Notes: generated by a model from the sequence alone, not told the origin. A DNA stretch of 64,000 bases from Planctomycetota bacterium (GCA_024280885.1 JAJRPF010000067.1:23364-87363), one strand, 5' to 3'. Shown: positions 32,528 through 41,450, numbered from the stretch's first letter. A program made the numbers and translations.

Positions 32528-33352
32528 TCACGCTGGCAGCGGCAGCGTCGCTTGCGGGTCGCCTTGGGAGCCAATCTCCTCGATCGCCTGGATGAACGCA
32601 GAGCGCTGCCCGACCGCGTCCGTGTCCACGACGCGGTGTGCGCACGGCGTGAGCTGTTCGATCGCCTCGGCTCGGAGACTCTGCGGCCCGCCAGCCGTCA
32701 CGTACGCGACGACCTCGCCGCGGCGCCCGTTCTCAGAGTGCCCTACTGCGTAGCGGTAGGCCAGGAGCCGAGTCGCGATCTCCTGAAGGTCCTTCTCAAA
32801 GTGTGGCCGCGTGGGCACGACTGGCTCCATCAACAGCACACGCTTCTTGCCGGGCACCCAGTGGCTGATCTCTTGCAGCCCCGCAGCGTGGCGATGGAGC
32901 CAGCCGTCCCAGTCAGTCGCTGCTTTGAACGTCTTTTTCACGTAGCGGTCTACGTGCCAGGTCTCGAAGAAGCGGTAGCCGAGCGTTGAGCGGTGCGCGC
33001 CACGCGGAGTCGCTGGTGCCCTCTCTCTCTCGCGGACCGGGTTGAGCAACGACTCGACCCAGACGACAGGGTCCGGCACTTCGTCCGGGACGCGCTCTGG
33101 CGCCGCCAGGCTCGCGTATGGCCCGAAGGCGGCTGGAAGAGCTTCAGCAGAAGAGATGGACGCAAGCCTGCCATGTAGCCTTCGAACGGCGACCGCCAGG
33201 TCGCGGCTCCCAACGCACTCAGCGCCAGGGAGGCGCGCGACCCGAGCGACGCGCACGGCACCATCGTCCGCGAGGATCACGGCGCCAAGTGACAGACGGG
33301 CCCCGGTGAAGGGGTCCGGCGTGAAGTGGACGAGGCGGTAGGTGGCGCTCAT
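32528..33352 (-). CDS. DUF3037-like protein
   Basis: 274 residues from ATG 33352. The N-terminus ATYRLVHFTPDPFTGARLSL resembles DUF3037-type proteins that begin with an 'F.PDP..GER' strand, often next to HipA-like or other toxin-antitoxin genes. The middle contains a basic YVKKTFKAATDWDGWLHRHA region. It lies 61 bp upstream of the HEPN-motif gene on the same strand, so the two may form a unit. No catalytic residues are recognised. Confidence 0.5.
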   Translation of the reverse strand: MSATYRLVHFTPDPFTGARLSLGAVILADDGAVRVARVARLPGAECVGSRDLAVAVRRLHGRLASISSAEALPAAFGPYASLAAPERVPDEVPDPVVWVESLLNPVRERERAPATPRGAHRSTLGYRFFETWHVDRYVKKTFKAATDWDGWLHRHAAGLQEISHWVPGKKRVLLMEPVVPTRPHFEKDLQEIATRLLAYRYAVGHSENGRRGEVVAYVTAGGPQSLRAEAIEQLTPCAHRVVDTDAVGQRSAFIQAIEEIGSQGDPQATLPLPA

Positions 33353-33629
33353 GTGAGAGTTCCCAATGCCGCAAGGTAGCGGACAACGATGACTCTTGCA
33401 TGATGACACCGCGCCGCGAGGGCTGTTCTTAGTGCATCGGCTTCGGGCTGCCGCGTCGTCGACGCCACTACTGCTCGCACGCCTGCTGGCGGGAACACGT
33501 GCGGGGCGAGGAGATGGAGGGCAACGACATCCGCGCTCCAGAGCGGGTGGCGGCGTACCGGATGCGCATGCGATGACGCTGCTCGACGCGCCGCTTGTGC
33601 GGGTCTCGGGGCGCTCGATGCTGGGCTTC
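33353..33629. other. Spacer left of the intact prophage's packaging genes
   Basis: No intact gene. A short frame (33433-33576, no start codon) encodes a zinc-knuckle-like HYCSHACWREH followed by EGNDIRAPERVAAYRMRMR and ends in ATGA, overlapping a possible earlier start of the HNH gene at 33573. It may be a remnant. The region could also hold the phage's cohesive-end site. Confidence 0.35.
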
Positions 33630-33986
33630 ATGCCGCAACGCCCCCCGCATCCGTGCTCCGCTCCCGGCTGTCCGGCTCTCGTCAGCGGGGCTGCCCGCTG
33701 TCCCGACCACGTTCGTGCGCAGCGCGCCCTGGCCGACTCCTTCCGGCCCTCCGCCGCCCGGCGCGGCTACGACCACCGCTGGCGAGAGATTCGTCTGGCC
33801 CACCTACGTCGCGAGCGGGCCTGCCGCTTCTGCGGCGCGGACACGCAGCTCGAGGTGGATCACATCGACGGCGACTCGTCGCACAACGCCCCGCGCAACC
33901 TCCGCACGCTCTGCCACTCGTGCCACAGCCGTCGCACCGCCCGCGACCAGGGTTTCGCACGGCGCAGAGCGAGGGCAGTGCGATGA
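33630..33986 (+). CDS. HNH endonuclease, phage packaging-associated
   Basis: 118 residues from ATG 33630 (MPQRPPHPCSAPGCPALV), aligned with the HNH gene at 21282-21698; ATG 33573 is a possible upstream start. CRFC and CHSCH supply zinc ligands around LEVDHIDGDSSHNAPRNLRTLC, the HNH core. It lies left of terminase genes, as in HK97-like phages where HNH assists terminase. Its stop overlaps the ParB-like gene (ATGA). Confidence 0.85.
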   Translation: MPQRPPHPCSAPGCPALVSGAARCPDHVRAQRALADSFRPSAARRGYDHRWREIRLAHLRRERACRFCGADTQLEVDHIDGDSSHNAPRNLRTLCHSCHSRRTARDQGFARRRARAVR

Positions 33987-35104
33987 CCCGCTACGCCGCC
34001 TCGATGACAGACCTCGATCGCGTCTGGCGCACGCCCGCTGGCTGCGCGCTGCTCGACTCGACGCTCGACGGCCAGGAAGGGCGTCACGCCGAGGTCGTGA
34101 CCGCGGGCGGTGCGGACGCCAGCGTTCTGCGCGCCGACGAAGCGCGACTGGTTGCGCTGATCGAGGGGCTGCTCGCGCAGGAGGTGCGCGTCTACGAGCA
34201 GGCGGACGGCATCCCGGGCGTCACGCGTGGACGGTGGGTGCGCATCGACGAGGCCCCCGACGCACCCGAGCCGCCCGAGGAGTCCGACGAACTCACGGGC
34301 GAGTTCGACTGGCCGCACATCGATGCGGAGTTCGCGGCGCTCTGCGGCATGCAGACGCCCGCCGAACGCGCAGGACTGCGCGAGTCCATCGTCGAACACG
34401 GCTGCCGCGACCCGCTGGTCGTGTGGGAGGAACGCGAGATCCTGCTCGACGGCCACAACCGCCTGGCCGTCTGCCACGAGCTCGACGTTCCCTACGACAC
34501 GGTCGAGTACTCGTTCCCGAACCGCGACGCCGCCCGCGCTTGGATCATCGACAACGCGCTGGCCCGTCGCAGTCTGACCGCGCCGCAGCGTCGTTACCTG
34601 CGCGGCAAGCGGCTGCTCAGCGAGAAGAAGCAGGGCGCGCGCACTGATCTCACTTCCCCTCAAATTGAGGGGAAGTCCGAGGGCACGGCCGGGCGCATCG
34701 CCGAGCGCGAAGGCGTCTCGCGTGCCACAGTCGAGCGAGACGCGGAGTTCGCGCGCGCACTCGACGCGCTCGGCACCACGGCGCGTGTGTCCGTACTGAC
34801 CGGCCAGGTGAAGATCAGCCGCGGACTGCTTCGCACCGCGGTCGAACGCGGCGTACGCAGTCCGAACGGACTCCGCGATCTGAAGCGCGCGTCGGCCGCG
34901 CCGATCGACCCCTTCGCGCAACTCGACGCGCTGGCTGCGCGCGTGTTGCGGCTCATCGACGCGGTGGCTGCACAACCTCTCTCGTCCGAGAGTCGCGAAC
35001 GTGTCGCCAACGTGTGGGCCGTGGCGGCAAGCGTCGAGCGACTCGCCAAGAACTGGCCGGAGGAGGCCCTCCAGGGCGTCTCGGAAGGCGCCACCGATGG
35101 CTGA
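33983..35104 (+). CDS. ParB/RepB-like DNA-binding protein
   Basis: 373 residues. The central ParB-type domain reads MQTPAERAGLRESIVEHGCRDPLVVWEEREILLDGHNRLAVCHEL. A helical region with a KorB/ParB-like helix-turn-helix follows (AGRIAEREGVSRATVERDAEF). Unlike the other ParB-domain genes here it has no methyltransferase domain. It could act in lysogenic regulation, DNA partition or packaging-site recognition. ATGA/overlap coupling links it to both HNH genes. Confidence 0.75.
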   Translation: MTRYAASMTDLDRVWRTPAGCALLDSTLDGQEGRHAEVVTAGGADASVLRADEARLVALIEGLLAQEVRVYEQADGIPGVTRGRWVRIDEAPDAPEPPEESDELTGEFDWPHIDAEFAALCGMQTPAERAGLRESIVEHGCRDPLVVWEEREILLDGHNRLAVCHELDVPYDTVEYSFPNRDAARAWIIDNALARRSLTAPQRRYLRGKRLLSEKKQGARTDLTSPQIEGKSEGTAGRIAEREGVSRATVERDAEFARALDALGTTARVSVLTGQVKISRGLLRTAVERGVRSPNGLRDLKRASAAPIDPFAQLDALAARVLRLIDAVAAQPLSSESRERVANVWAVAASVERLAKNWPEEALQGVSEGATDG

Positions 35105-36269
35105 CAAATTGGCACCGGGGGCGGGATCGGCCGTGAAGGCCGAGCGAAACTGGACCAACGCGCCAGTCGTGCACGTTTCTGTGCAGGTATCGAAGTCTTC
35201 GAAGGGCTCGAAACGCAGCCCTGCGCGTCGGAAGAAGGCGGCCCGGCATTGTGTGGATTGCTCCGCCGTTCTCCGGGGCCGCGGCCCGCAGACGCGATGC
35301 AAGAAGTGCCAACGCAAGGACCGGCGAGCTCGGGAGCGAGTGCGACAGCGCAACGTGCGGGCGGAGATCCCGAAGTGGAACACCCCGCGGCCGTGCCGCT
35401 TCTGTGATGTTGAGTTCCAGCCCCGGTCCCGCAACGATTGCCGACGACGTGCGTGCTACGACTGCGGCCTCGTCCCGTCTCGGCGCTGGGCGTGCACCGA
35501 CTGCGGCGCGCCGTGCGCTAGGCAGGGCTCTTCCTGCAAGTCGTGCATGAACGCTCGTCGTCAGCGCCCACGGTGCGTCTGCCAAAGCTGTGGCGAGTCA
35601 TTCTCGCCAAAGAGCAAAGAGCGCGTGTCCTTCTGCTCTCGCGACTGCGCGTACACCCACCAGCACGAGCAGCGCGTCGAGCGCGAGCGCCGCATCGCCG
35701 AGACGCGCGGTGTACTCGTGGAACGGACGTGCAGCGAGTGCGGCCGGTGGTACGCGTGCTCCCGATGGCGACAGGTCTGCTCGGATCAGTGCGCGCTGGA
35801 AAGGAAGCGAGCCAGTCGTCGGCGCAATTACACACCGGCACCTCGAGTGCGGCGCGACTGCGACGAGTGCGGCACGGGATTCCGAGCGTTCCTGGGACCG
35901 AGGTTCAGGTTCTGCTCGCCGCGTTGCTGCAACAGAGCGCTCCGACGTAACCGCAGGGCCGCGATGCGTGCCAACGGGCAGTCCTCTCCCGTCAGCAGAA
36001 GCGCCGTGATCCGGCGCTGCCAAGACCGTTGCGGGCTCTGCGGTTTCCCGGTCCTGCCAGATGCCGAGTCCCCGTGGCACAGCACGCTCGACCACATCGT
36101 GCCACTGGCGCGCGGCGGAGCGCATACGGAGGAGAACCTCCAGCTCGCGCACTTCATGTGCAACGTCATGAAGAGCGATGCGCGTCCTGGATGGCAGGAA
36201 CGGCTTGCGCTGCGCCTTCGCACGAACAGCCCGTTCGCGGAAGAGCTCGTATTGGAAGGCGTCGCCTGA
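35097..36269 (+). CDS. Multi-zinc-finger HNH endonuclease
   Basis: 390 residues from ATG 35097. Six successive CxxC...CxxC treble-clef-like modules (CVDCSAVLRG, CRFCDVEFQP, CTDCGAPC, CQSCGESFSP, CSECGRWYACS, CDECGTGFRA) precede a C-terminal HNH domain (CGLCGFPV...LDHIVPLARGGAHTEENLQLAHFMC). Many phage HNH/homing nucleases carry one or two such fingers; six in a row is unusual. The stop overlaps the TerS start (TGATG). A role in cos cleavage or as a homing endonuclease is inferred from position. Confidence 0.85.
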   Translation: MADKLAPGAGSAVKAERNWTNAPVVHVSVQVSKSSKGSKRSPARRKKAARHCVDCSAVLRGRGPQTRCKKCQRKDRRARERVRQRNVRAEIPKWNTPRPCRFCDVEFQPRSRNDCRRRACYDCGLVPSRRWACTDCGAPCARQGSSCKSCMNARRQRPRCVCQSCGESFSPKSKERVSFCSRDCAYTHQHEQRVERERRIAETRGVLVERTCSECGRWYACSRWRQVCSDQCALERKRASRRRNYTPAPRVRRDCDECGTGFRAFLGPRFRFCSPRCCNRALRRNRRAAMRANGQSSPVSRSAVIRRCQDRCGLCGFPVLPDAESPWHSTLDHIVPLARGGAHTEENLQLAHFMCNVMKSDARPGWQERLALRLRTNSPFAEELVLEGVA

Positions 36270-36772
36270 TGGGACGCCGAGGCCCTCCTCCGCTGCCCTC
36301 GGCGATGAAGCACGCCCGCGGTACGTATCAGCCGTGTCGCAACAGTCCGGCCGAGCCGCGCGGCACGCCGGGCGTCCCGGATCCGCCTCGCGGACTCGAT
36401 GCGCGGGAGCGTTCAGAGTGGGCGGCTCTCGGCGCGCGCCTCGCTGCGATGGGCGTGCTGCAGAAGGAGCAGGTCGAGGTGCTCGAGCTCCTCGTCCGCA
36501 CCAAGGTCCGCTACCTGCGGCTCGCCGCGAAGGTGCGCGACATGGGCGAGGTGCTCACCAACGCGAAGGGCGAGCTCTATCGCAACCCGCATGCGATCGC
36601 GATGGAGAAGGCCGAGGTCGAGTACCGCCGTCTCGTGATCGAGTTCGGTCTGACTCCGGCCGCGGCGACCCGCGTGCGCGCCGCCGCCGAGAAGCAGGAG
36701 GAGGGCAACACGCCCGCCCGGCGCTTCTTCAGCTTGGTCACGGGCGACCGCCGCGAGGGGACCGGTTCGTGA
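36269..36772 (+). CDS. Terminase small subunit, P27 family
   Basis: 167 residues beginning MGRRGPPPLPSAMKHARGTY, with PGVPDPPRGLDARERSEWAAL and a C-terminal HAIAMEKAEVEYRRLVIEFGLTPAAATR. This is the P27-type TerS pattern, matching the copy at 20501-20995. The start overlaps the zinc-finger HNH stop and the stop overlaps the next GTG (GTGA). Confidence 0.87.
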   Translation: MGRRGPPPLPSAMKHARGTYQPCRNSPAEPRGTPGVPDPPRGLDARERSEWAALGARLAAMGVLQKEQVEVLELLVRTKVRYLRLAAKVRDMGEVLTNAKGELYRNPHAIAMEKAEVEYRRLVIEFGLTPAAATRVRAAAEKQEEGNTPARRFFSLVTGDRREGTGS

Positions 36773-37041
36773 AGCCCGCAGCTCTCGTCTACCTGCGCGA
36801 CAACGTTGCCGCGCAACGCATGGCCGTCGCATGGCCGGTCGCATTCGAGCGGGCCCGCAGCGCGAAGGCGCGGCTGCGTGAATGGGCGCGCGTCGCCGAC
36901 GTGCCGCGCCACCAGGCCGACGCGCTCGCCGCCGTGCTGCGCGCCCACGGCATCTGCCTGGACGACGGCACCATCGATCCGCTCGCTGAGCAATACGTCT
37001 CCAACCAGGTTGCATCGTCTCTGAAGGGAGCGCGCAAGTGA
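36769..37041 (+). CDS. Small phage protein (90 aa) between TerS and methyltransferase
   Basis: GTG 36769 overlaps the TerS stop; the stop overlaps the methyltransferase GTG at 37038. Helical (NVAAQRMAVAWPVAFERARS, ADALAAVLRAHGICLDDGTI). It shares slot, length and pattern with the 97-aa gene at 20203-20496, so it is a conserved part of this packaging cassette. Function unknown. Confidence 0.65.
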   Translation: MKPAALVYLRDNVAAQRMAVAWPVAFERARSAKARLREWARVADVPRHQADALAAVLRAHGICLDDGTIDPLAEQYVSNQVASSLKGARK

Positions 37042-38312
37042 GTCTCTACATCATCGAGGGCCTTCGGCCCTTGGCCCTCCCGATCGCTTCGTTGCACGAG
37101 GACCAGGCGAACGCGCGCCGTCACGACGCGCGCAACCTCGACGCCATCAAGGCATCGCTCGCGAAGTTCGGTCAGCGCAAGCCGATCGTCGTGCAGAAGG
37201 GCGGCATGGTCGTGCGCGCCGGAAACGGCACGCTGGCCGCGGCGAAGGCGCTCGGCTGGACCGAGATTGCCGCGGTCGTCGTGGACGAGGGTGACGTCGA
37301 GGCGACGGCCTACGCCATCGCCGACAACCGCACGGCGGAGCTCGCTTCCTGGGACGACGACATCCTCGGATCGCTGCTCGGGCAGTTGCAGGCCGACGAC
37401 GACTTCGACCATCTGGTGTCGGGTTTCAGCGACGCGGAGATCTCGCGGCTCCTGGCACCCGTCCCGGGCGACGGCGACCCCGACGAAATCCCGCCGGTGC
37501 CGGACGATCCCGTCGCGCAGCCCGGCGATCTCTGGCTGCTCGGTGAGCACCGACTGCTCTGCGGCGACTCGACCAGCGCCGACGACGTTGCGCGGCTGCT
37601 CGACGGCGCGGAGCCCGGGCTGCTCGTCTGCGACCCGCCCTACGGTGTCGAACTCGACATGGAGTGGCGTGACCGCGCGGGGAAGAACGCGCTCGGTGCG
37701 GCGCAGCCCTCCTACATGCAGCGCAAGGAGGGCCACGGCAACACGACCATCTCCGGCGACACGATCGTCGACTGGTCTCCCGCCTTCGAGCTGGTCCCGA
37801 GCATCCGCGTCGCCTACGTCTGGCATGCCTCGGCGCACACGTTGGAGGTCGGCGCGGGACTGCGACGCGTGGGACTGGACCTGCGGCAGATGGTCATCTG
37901 GCGCAAGCCCCACTTCGTGCTCTCGCGCACGCACTACCACTACCAGACCGAGCCCTGCTGGTACGCGGTCCGCAAGGGCGGATCGTCCAAGTGGGTCGGC
38001 TCCCGCGACCAGTCGAACATCTGGGACGCGGCGAGTCCGAAGATGCTGATGAGCGGGTCGGACGAGACCAAGGAGGATCACCCCACGCAGAAGCCGCTGC
38101 TTTGCATGGAGCGGCCCGTCGAGAACCACGACTTCCCGGAGGTCTACGAGCCCTTCTCGGGGTCCGGGACGACGCTGATTGCATGCGAGCGCCGGCGGAA
38201 GCGCTGCTTCGCGATGGAGATCGATCCCAAGTACATCGACGTCGCGGTGCAGCGCTGGGAGCGCTTCACCGGCAAGACGGCGCAGCGCGTACCGGCCGAG
38301 GTCTCAGCGTGA
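37038..38312 (+). CDS. ParB-domain DNA methyltransferase (DPPY, beta-class order)
   Basis: 424 residues. ParB/Srx-like domain at about 15-95 (EDQANARRHDARNLDAIKAS, VRAGNGTLAAAKALGW). The amino-methyltransferase domain has DPPYG at 199-203 and the SAM-binding FSGSGTT at 373-379, so catalytic motif IV comes first as in beta-class enzymes. It methylates adenine-N6 or cytosine-N4; specificity is unknown. No cognate restriction gene is adjacent, so it is probably an orphan phage methylase. Closely similar to 18941-20206. Confidence 0.9.
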   Translation: MSLYIIEGLRPLALPIASLHEDQANARRHDARNLDAIKASLAKFGQRKPIVVQKGGMVVRAGNGTLAAAKALGWTEIAAVVVDEGDVEATAYAIADNRTAELASWDDDILGSLLGQLQADDDFDHLVSGFSDAEISRLLAPVPGDGDPDEIPPVPDDPVAQPGDLWLLGEHRLLCGDSTSADDVARLLDGAEPGLLVCDPPYGVELDMEWRDRAGKNALGAAQPSYMQRKEGHGNTTISGDTIVDWSPAFELVPSIRVAYVWHASAHTLEVGAGLRRVGLDLRQMVIWRKPHFVLSRTHYHYQTEPCWYAVRKGGSSKWVGSRDQSNIWDAASPKMLMSGSDETKEDHPTQKPLLCMERPVENHDFPEVYEPFSGSGTTLIACERRRKRCFAMEIDPKYIDVAVQRWERFTGKTAQRVPAEVSA

Positions 38313-38626
38313 AGCGCGTCTTCGTCTGCTCGCCCTATCGCGGTGACGTCGCTCGCAACGGCGACATCGCACGTGCTGTCTGTCGCGTCGTCGCGCTGCG
38401 GGGCGACGCACCGTTCGCGCCGCACCTCTTCTACCCCGCGCTGCTCGACGACCACGTCCCGGCCGAGCGCACGCTCGGGCTCTCGTCGGGCATGAGCTGG
38501 CTCGCCGTTGCCGACGAGGTCCTGGTCATCGGTTCCCCGACCGAAGGGATGGCGCACGAGATCGCCGCTGCGGAGCTGCTGGGTCTTCCGATCCGTCACT
38601 GGCCGGCGCTCGACGGCGATGGGTAG
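38309..38626 (+). CDS. DUF4406-like nucleoside deoxyribosyltransferase-fold protein
   Basis: 105 residues starting at GTG 38309 (GTGA overlap). KRVFVCSPYRGDVARNG and SWLAVADEVLVIGSPTEGMAHEIAAAELLG match the copy at 18630-18944 and the DUF4406 pattern. The stop lies 8 bp inside the terminase gene. A nucleotide-metabolism role is inferred from the fold. Confidence 0.75.
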   Translation: MKRVFVCSPYRGDVARNGDIARAVCRVVALRGDAPFAPHLFYPALLDDHVPAERTLGLSSGMSWLAVADEVLVIGSPTEGMAHEIAAAELLGLPIRHWPALDGDG

Positions 38627-40382
38627 CCGACGCGCACGAGGAACGGCATCGACCGGTTGGTGGGGCGAGGGAGCGCCGCCCTGGAAGCGCTGGCCGGGCA
38701 CGTCGCTGGAACTGGACGACTGCGACGGGCGCTACTGGTTCGACGCCGAGGCGGCGGACCGCGCGTGCGATTTCTTCCCGACTTATCTGCGGCACGTGAA
38801 GGGGGAGTTCGCCGGGCGGCCGTTCGAACTCCTGCCGTGGCAGCGCGACCTGATCATGCGTCCGCTCTTCGGGTGGAAGCGACCGAACGGCACGCGGCGC
38901 TTTCGCAAGGCGTTCCTCGAGGTCGGCAAGAAGAACGGCAAGAGCGGGCTTGCGTCTGGCGTCGGTCTTCTTCTCGCGTTCGGCGACGCAGAGCCCGGTG
39001 CCGAGGTCTACGCCGCGGCGGCCGACCGTGAGCAGGCGCGCATCGTGTTCGGCGACGCCGCCGTCATGGCCCGCGAGAACCCGGAGTTTCTGCGGGATGC
39101 GGCGATCACCGTCCTGCGCAACGCCATCGTGCAGACGGCCACGAACTCGACCTTCAAGGCGGTGTCGTCCGAGGTCGGCACGAAGCACGGTTTCAACGTG
39201 CACGGGCTGATCTTCGACGAGTTCCACACCCAGAAGAACCGCGACCTCTACGACACGCTCTACAAGGGCACGTCCGCGCGCCGCCAGCCGCTGGTCTTCA
39301 TCATCACGACGGCGGGTGATGACCGCGAGTCGATCTGCTACGAGGAGTACGAGTACGCGAAGAACGTGCGCGACGGCGTCATCGAGGACGAGCAGTACCT
39401 GCCCGTCATCTTCGAGTCGCCGCCCGAGGCCGACTGGACGAAGGAGCGCACCTGGCACGAGTCGAACCCGTCGCTCGGCGTCACCAAGTCCATCGAGTAT
39501 ATGCGCGCGGAGTGTGCCGCCGCGCAGGCCGAGCCGCGCAAGCGCAACTCCTTTCTGCGCCTCGAACTGAACGTCTGGACCGAGAGCCGTACGGTCTGGA
39601 TCGCGCCGGAGTCCTGGGAGGCGTGCCGACGCGAGGAACCGGCTACCGATCTCGCGACGCTTCAGTGCTGCGCGGGTCTCGACCTCTCGGCGTCGGCGGA
39701 TCTCACAGCGATCGTGCTCGCCTTCCGCCGGCGCGACGAGTCGCGCGCCATCGAGACGTTGGACGTTGACGTGAAGGAGGGCGCGGCGCCGCCGGTCCAG
39801 CGCCGCCTCGTGCTCGACTACGAGGTCGAGATCGTGCCGTTCTTCTTCCTTCCGCGCGAGGTTCTGCGCGAGCGCGCCCGCAAGGACCGCGTCCCCTACG
39901 ACCTCTGGGCGCGCGAGGGCTGGCTGCGCGTGACGGACGGCAACGTCGTGGACTACGGCGAGATCTACCGAGTGCTTCTCGACGAAATCCGCCCGCGCTT
40001 CAAGGGCCTCTCGCAGGTCGGCTACGACCCGTGGAACGCGAGCCACCTCGCGAGTTCACTGCTGGAGGCGGGGGTCCCGATGGTCGAGGTCCGCCAGGGC
40101 TACGCGTCGCTCTCTGGGCCCTCGAAGCTCTTCGAGGCGCTTGTGCGATCGCGTCGCATTCGCCACGACGGAAATCCGGTGATGCGTTGGTGCGCGGCGA
40201 ACTGCGAGGTCATTTCCGACCCGGCGGGGAACATCAAGCCAGTGAAGCCCGGTGGCATCGCGCAGAGCACGCGCCGCATCGACGGCATCGTCGCGGCAGT
40301 CATCGCGCTCTCGCGGCTGATGGTGCTGCCCGACGGTCCGACGTCACCGTACGCGCATCGTGGTGTGAGGACGGTGGGGTGA
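38619..40382 (+). CDS. Terminase large subunit (intact)
   Basis: 587 residues from ATG 38619. ATPase domain: LLPWQRDLIMRPLFGW, P-loop GKKNGKSG at 103-110 and Walker B LIFDEFH (D200, E201). C-terminal RNase H-like nuclease domain: CCAGLDLSASADLTAIVLAF and VGYDPWNASHLA. This is the packaging motor of HK97-like phages. It reads through the position where the minus-strand paralogue has an amber codon. It overlaps the DUF4406 gene by 8 bp and is followed by an accessory-gene slot before the portal. Confidence 0.93.
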   Translation: MGSRRARGTASTGWWGEGAPPWKRWPGTSLELDDCDGRYWFDAEAADRACDFFPTYLRHVKGEFAGRPFELLPWQRDLIMRPLFGWKRPNGTRRFRKAFLEVGKKNGKSGLASGVGLLLAFGDAEPGAEVYAAAADREQARIVFGDAAVMARENPEFLRDAAITVLRNAIVQTATNSTFKAVSSEVGTKHGFNVHGLIFDEFHTQKNRDLYDTLYKGTSARRQPLVFIITTAGDDRESICYEEYEYAKNVRDGVIEDEQYLPVIFESPPEADWTKERTWHESNPSLGVTKSIEYMRAECAAAQAEPRKRNSFLRLELNVWTESRTVWIAPESWEACRREEPATDLATLQCCAGLDLSASADLTAIVLAFRRRDESRAIETLDVDVKEGAAPPVQRRLVLDYEVEIVPFFFLPREVLRERARKDRVPYDLWAREGWLRVTDGNVVDYGEIYRVLLDEIRPRFKGLSQVGYDPWNASHLASSLLEAGVPMVEVRQGYASLSGPSKLFEALVRSRRIRHDGNPVMRWCAANCEVISDPAGNIKPVKPGGIAQSTRRIDGIVAAVIALSRLMVLPDGPTSPYAHRGVRTVG

Positions 40383-40494
40383 GCGCGACAACGGCGACGA
40401 GACCTTGCTTCCCCGGGCGAGACGCAGCCTCGTGTGCGCGTGTGTCCGAAACTCCGCACGACGCGGAGCAGGGCGCGATCAACGGAGATGCACC

Positions 40495-40809
40495 ATGCAA
40501 ATTGGACCCGACGATACGTTCTGGGTCGTGACCGATCCGACCCGCGAGTCAGAGTTCGCAGACATCTGCTTCGTGACCTCGTTGCGGTCGCTCGAGCGGC
40601 AGTTCCGCGGCGGTTTGACGGCCGCGGAGAACCCGACGATCTTCACGGATAGGGCGGATGCCGAAGCGGAAGCGCGACGGCGACTTCTCGCGGTGCGCGT
40701 GTCCCGCGCGATCGCGCACTCCGCGCCGGGGGAGATCGCGGAGAACGCCGCTCGGGTGGCGTTGCTCGACGCTGACGGCTGTGTCGTGTTCGAGGCCGAC
40801 CTGCAGTAG
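40495..40809 (+). CDS. Hypothetical protein (104 aa) between terminase and portal
   Basis: ATG 40495 is preceded by GGAG at good spacing. Soluble alpha/beta protein (DDTFWVVTDPTRESEFAD, RADAEAEARRRLLAVRVSRAI, VALLDADGCVVFEAD). No family recognised. It occupies the terminase-portal gap, which in the wrecked prophage holds zinc-finger genes instead. Confidence 0.55.
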   Translation: MQIGPDDTFWVVTDPTRESEFADICFVTSLRSLERQFRGGLTAAENPTIFTDRADAEAEARRRLLAVRVSRAIAHSAPGEIAENAARVALLDADGCVVFEADLQ

Positions 40810-40850
40810 CGCAGTATCCGTTGCGCACAGCGGTCGAGTCTGTGCCGGGA

Positions 40851-41366
40851 CTACTTCTTGCGAGCGACGCGGGTCAGGAACTTCTCGTACTGATCGAGGT
40901 AGATCTGCGTCCACTCGCGAGCGTCTGCGAACTTCATCTGGGCTTTGTTGTTGAGGCCCATCGCTCGGATGAGCAGAGCCTCCATGTCGCCGATGACCGC
41001 ATGGGGGTCGTTGGTGCTCATCTCAGCGAGATCCTTCAGCGCGCGAAGGCCCCCGGGGCCGGTGCGCTTGAGCACTGGGCGGAAGCCGAACCACGAGAAA
41101 CGGTCCCACTTCCGCCGATGCTCGTCTCGCGTGTGGTCCTTGAGTCGCTTCCCGATCGCTTGGTGGCGCGTGAGCCCTACGTAGTGTGGACCGTGGTTGC
41201 CGTAGAGGACATAGATACCCCTCTGGTCGCGGAAGTCTGCGACGGCGAGGCCCGGGCGGTTCGCGCCGTGGCGGCCCAGTAGTCGGAACGCATTCTTCTT
41301 GCCGCTCCCTGGCGTCCAGTCCACTTCCTCCCGTCGCCAGAACAACCCAAACTCCCTGATCGGCAT
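40851..41366 (-). CDS. GIY-YIG nuclease-domain protein
   Basis: 171 residues on the strand opposite to the late genes. A GIY-YIG core is visible: GIYVLYG (50-56), YVGLTR (62-67), then KRLKDHTRDEHRRKWDRFSWFGF with the expected arginine R74. The C-terminal helices end in a lysine-rich tail. Such proteins can be homing endonucleases, repair nucleases or anti-phage nucleases. An antisense gene between terminase and portal is typical of a prophage accessory gene with its own promoter. Confidence 0.8.
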   Translation of the reverse strand: MPIREFGLFWRREEVDWTPGSGKKNAFRLLGRHGANRPGLAVADFRDQRGIYVLYGNHGPHYVGLTRHQAIGKRLKDHTRDEHRRKWDRFSWFGFRPVLKRTGPGGLRALKDLAEMSTNDPHAVIGDMEALLIRAMGLNNKAQMKFADAREWTQIYLDQYEKFLTRVARKK

Positions 41367-41450
41367 GCGTCAGTCTCCTCGTGCAACCCTGAACGGAGGC
41401 GCCGCCGCTGGCGCTCAAGTCACCGTGTTGAGCGAGTCTATCGCGGCGCG

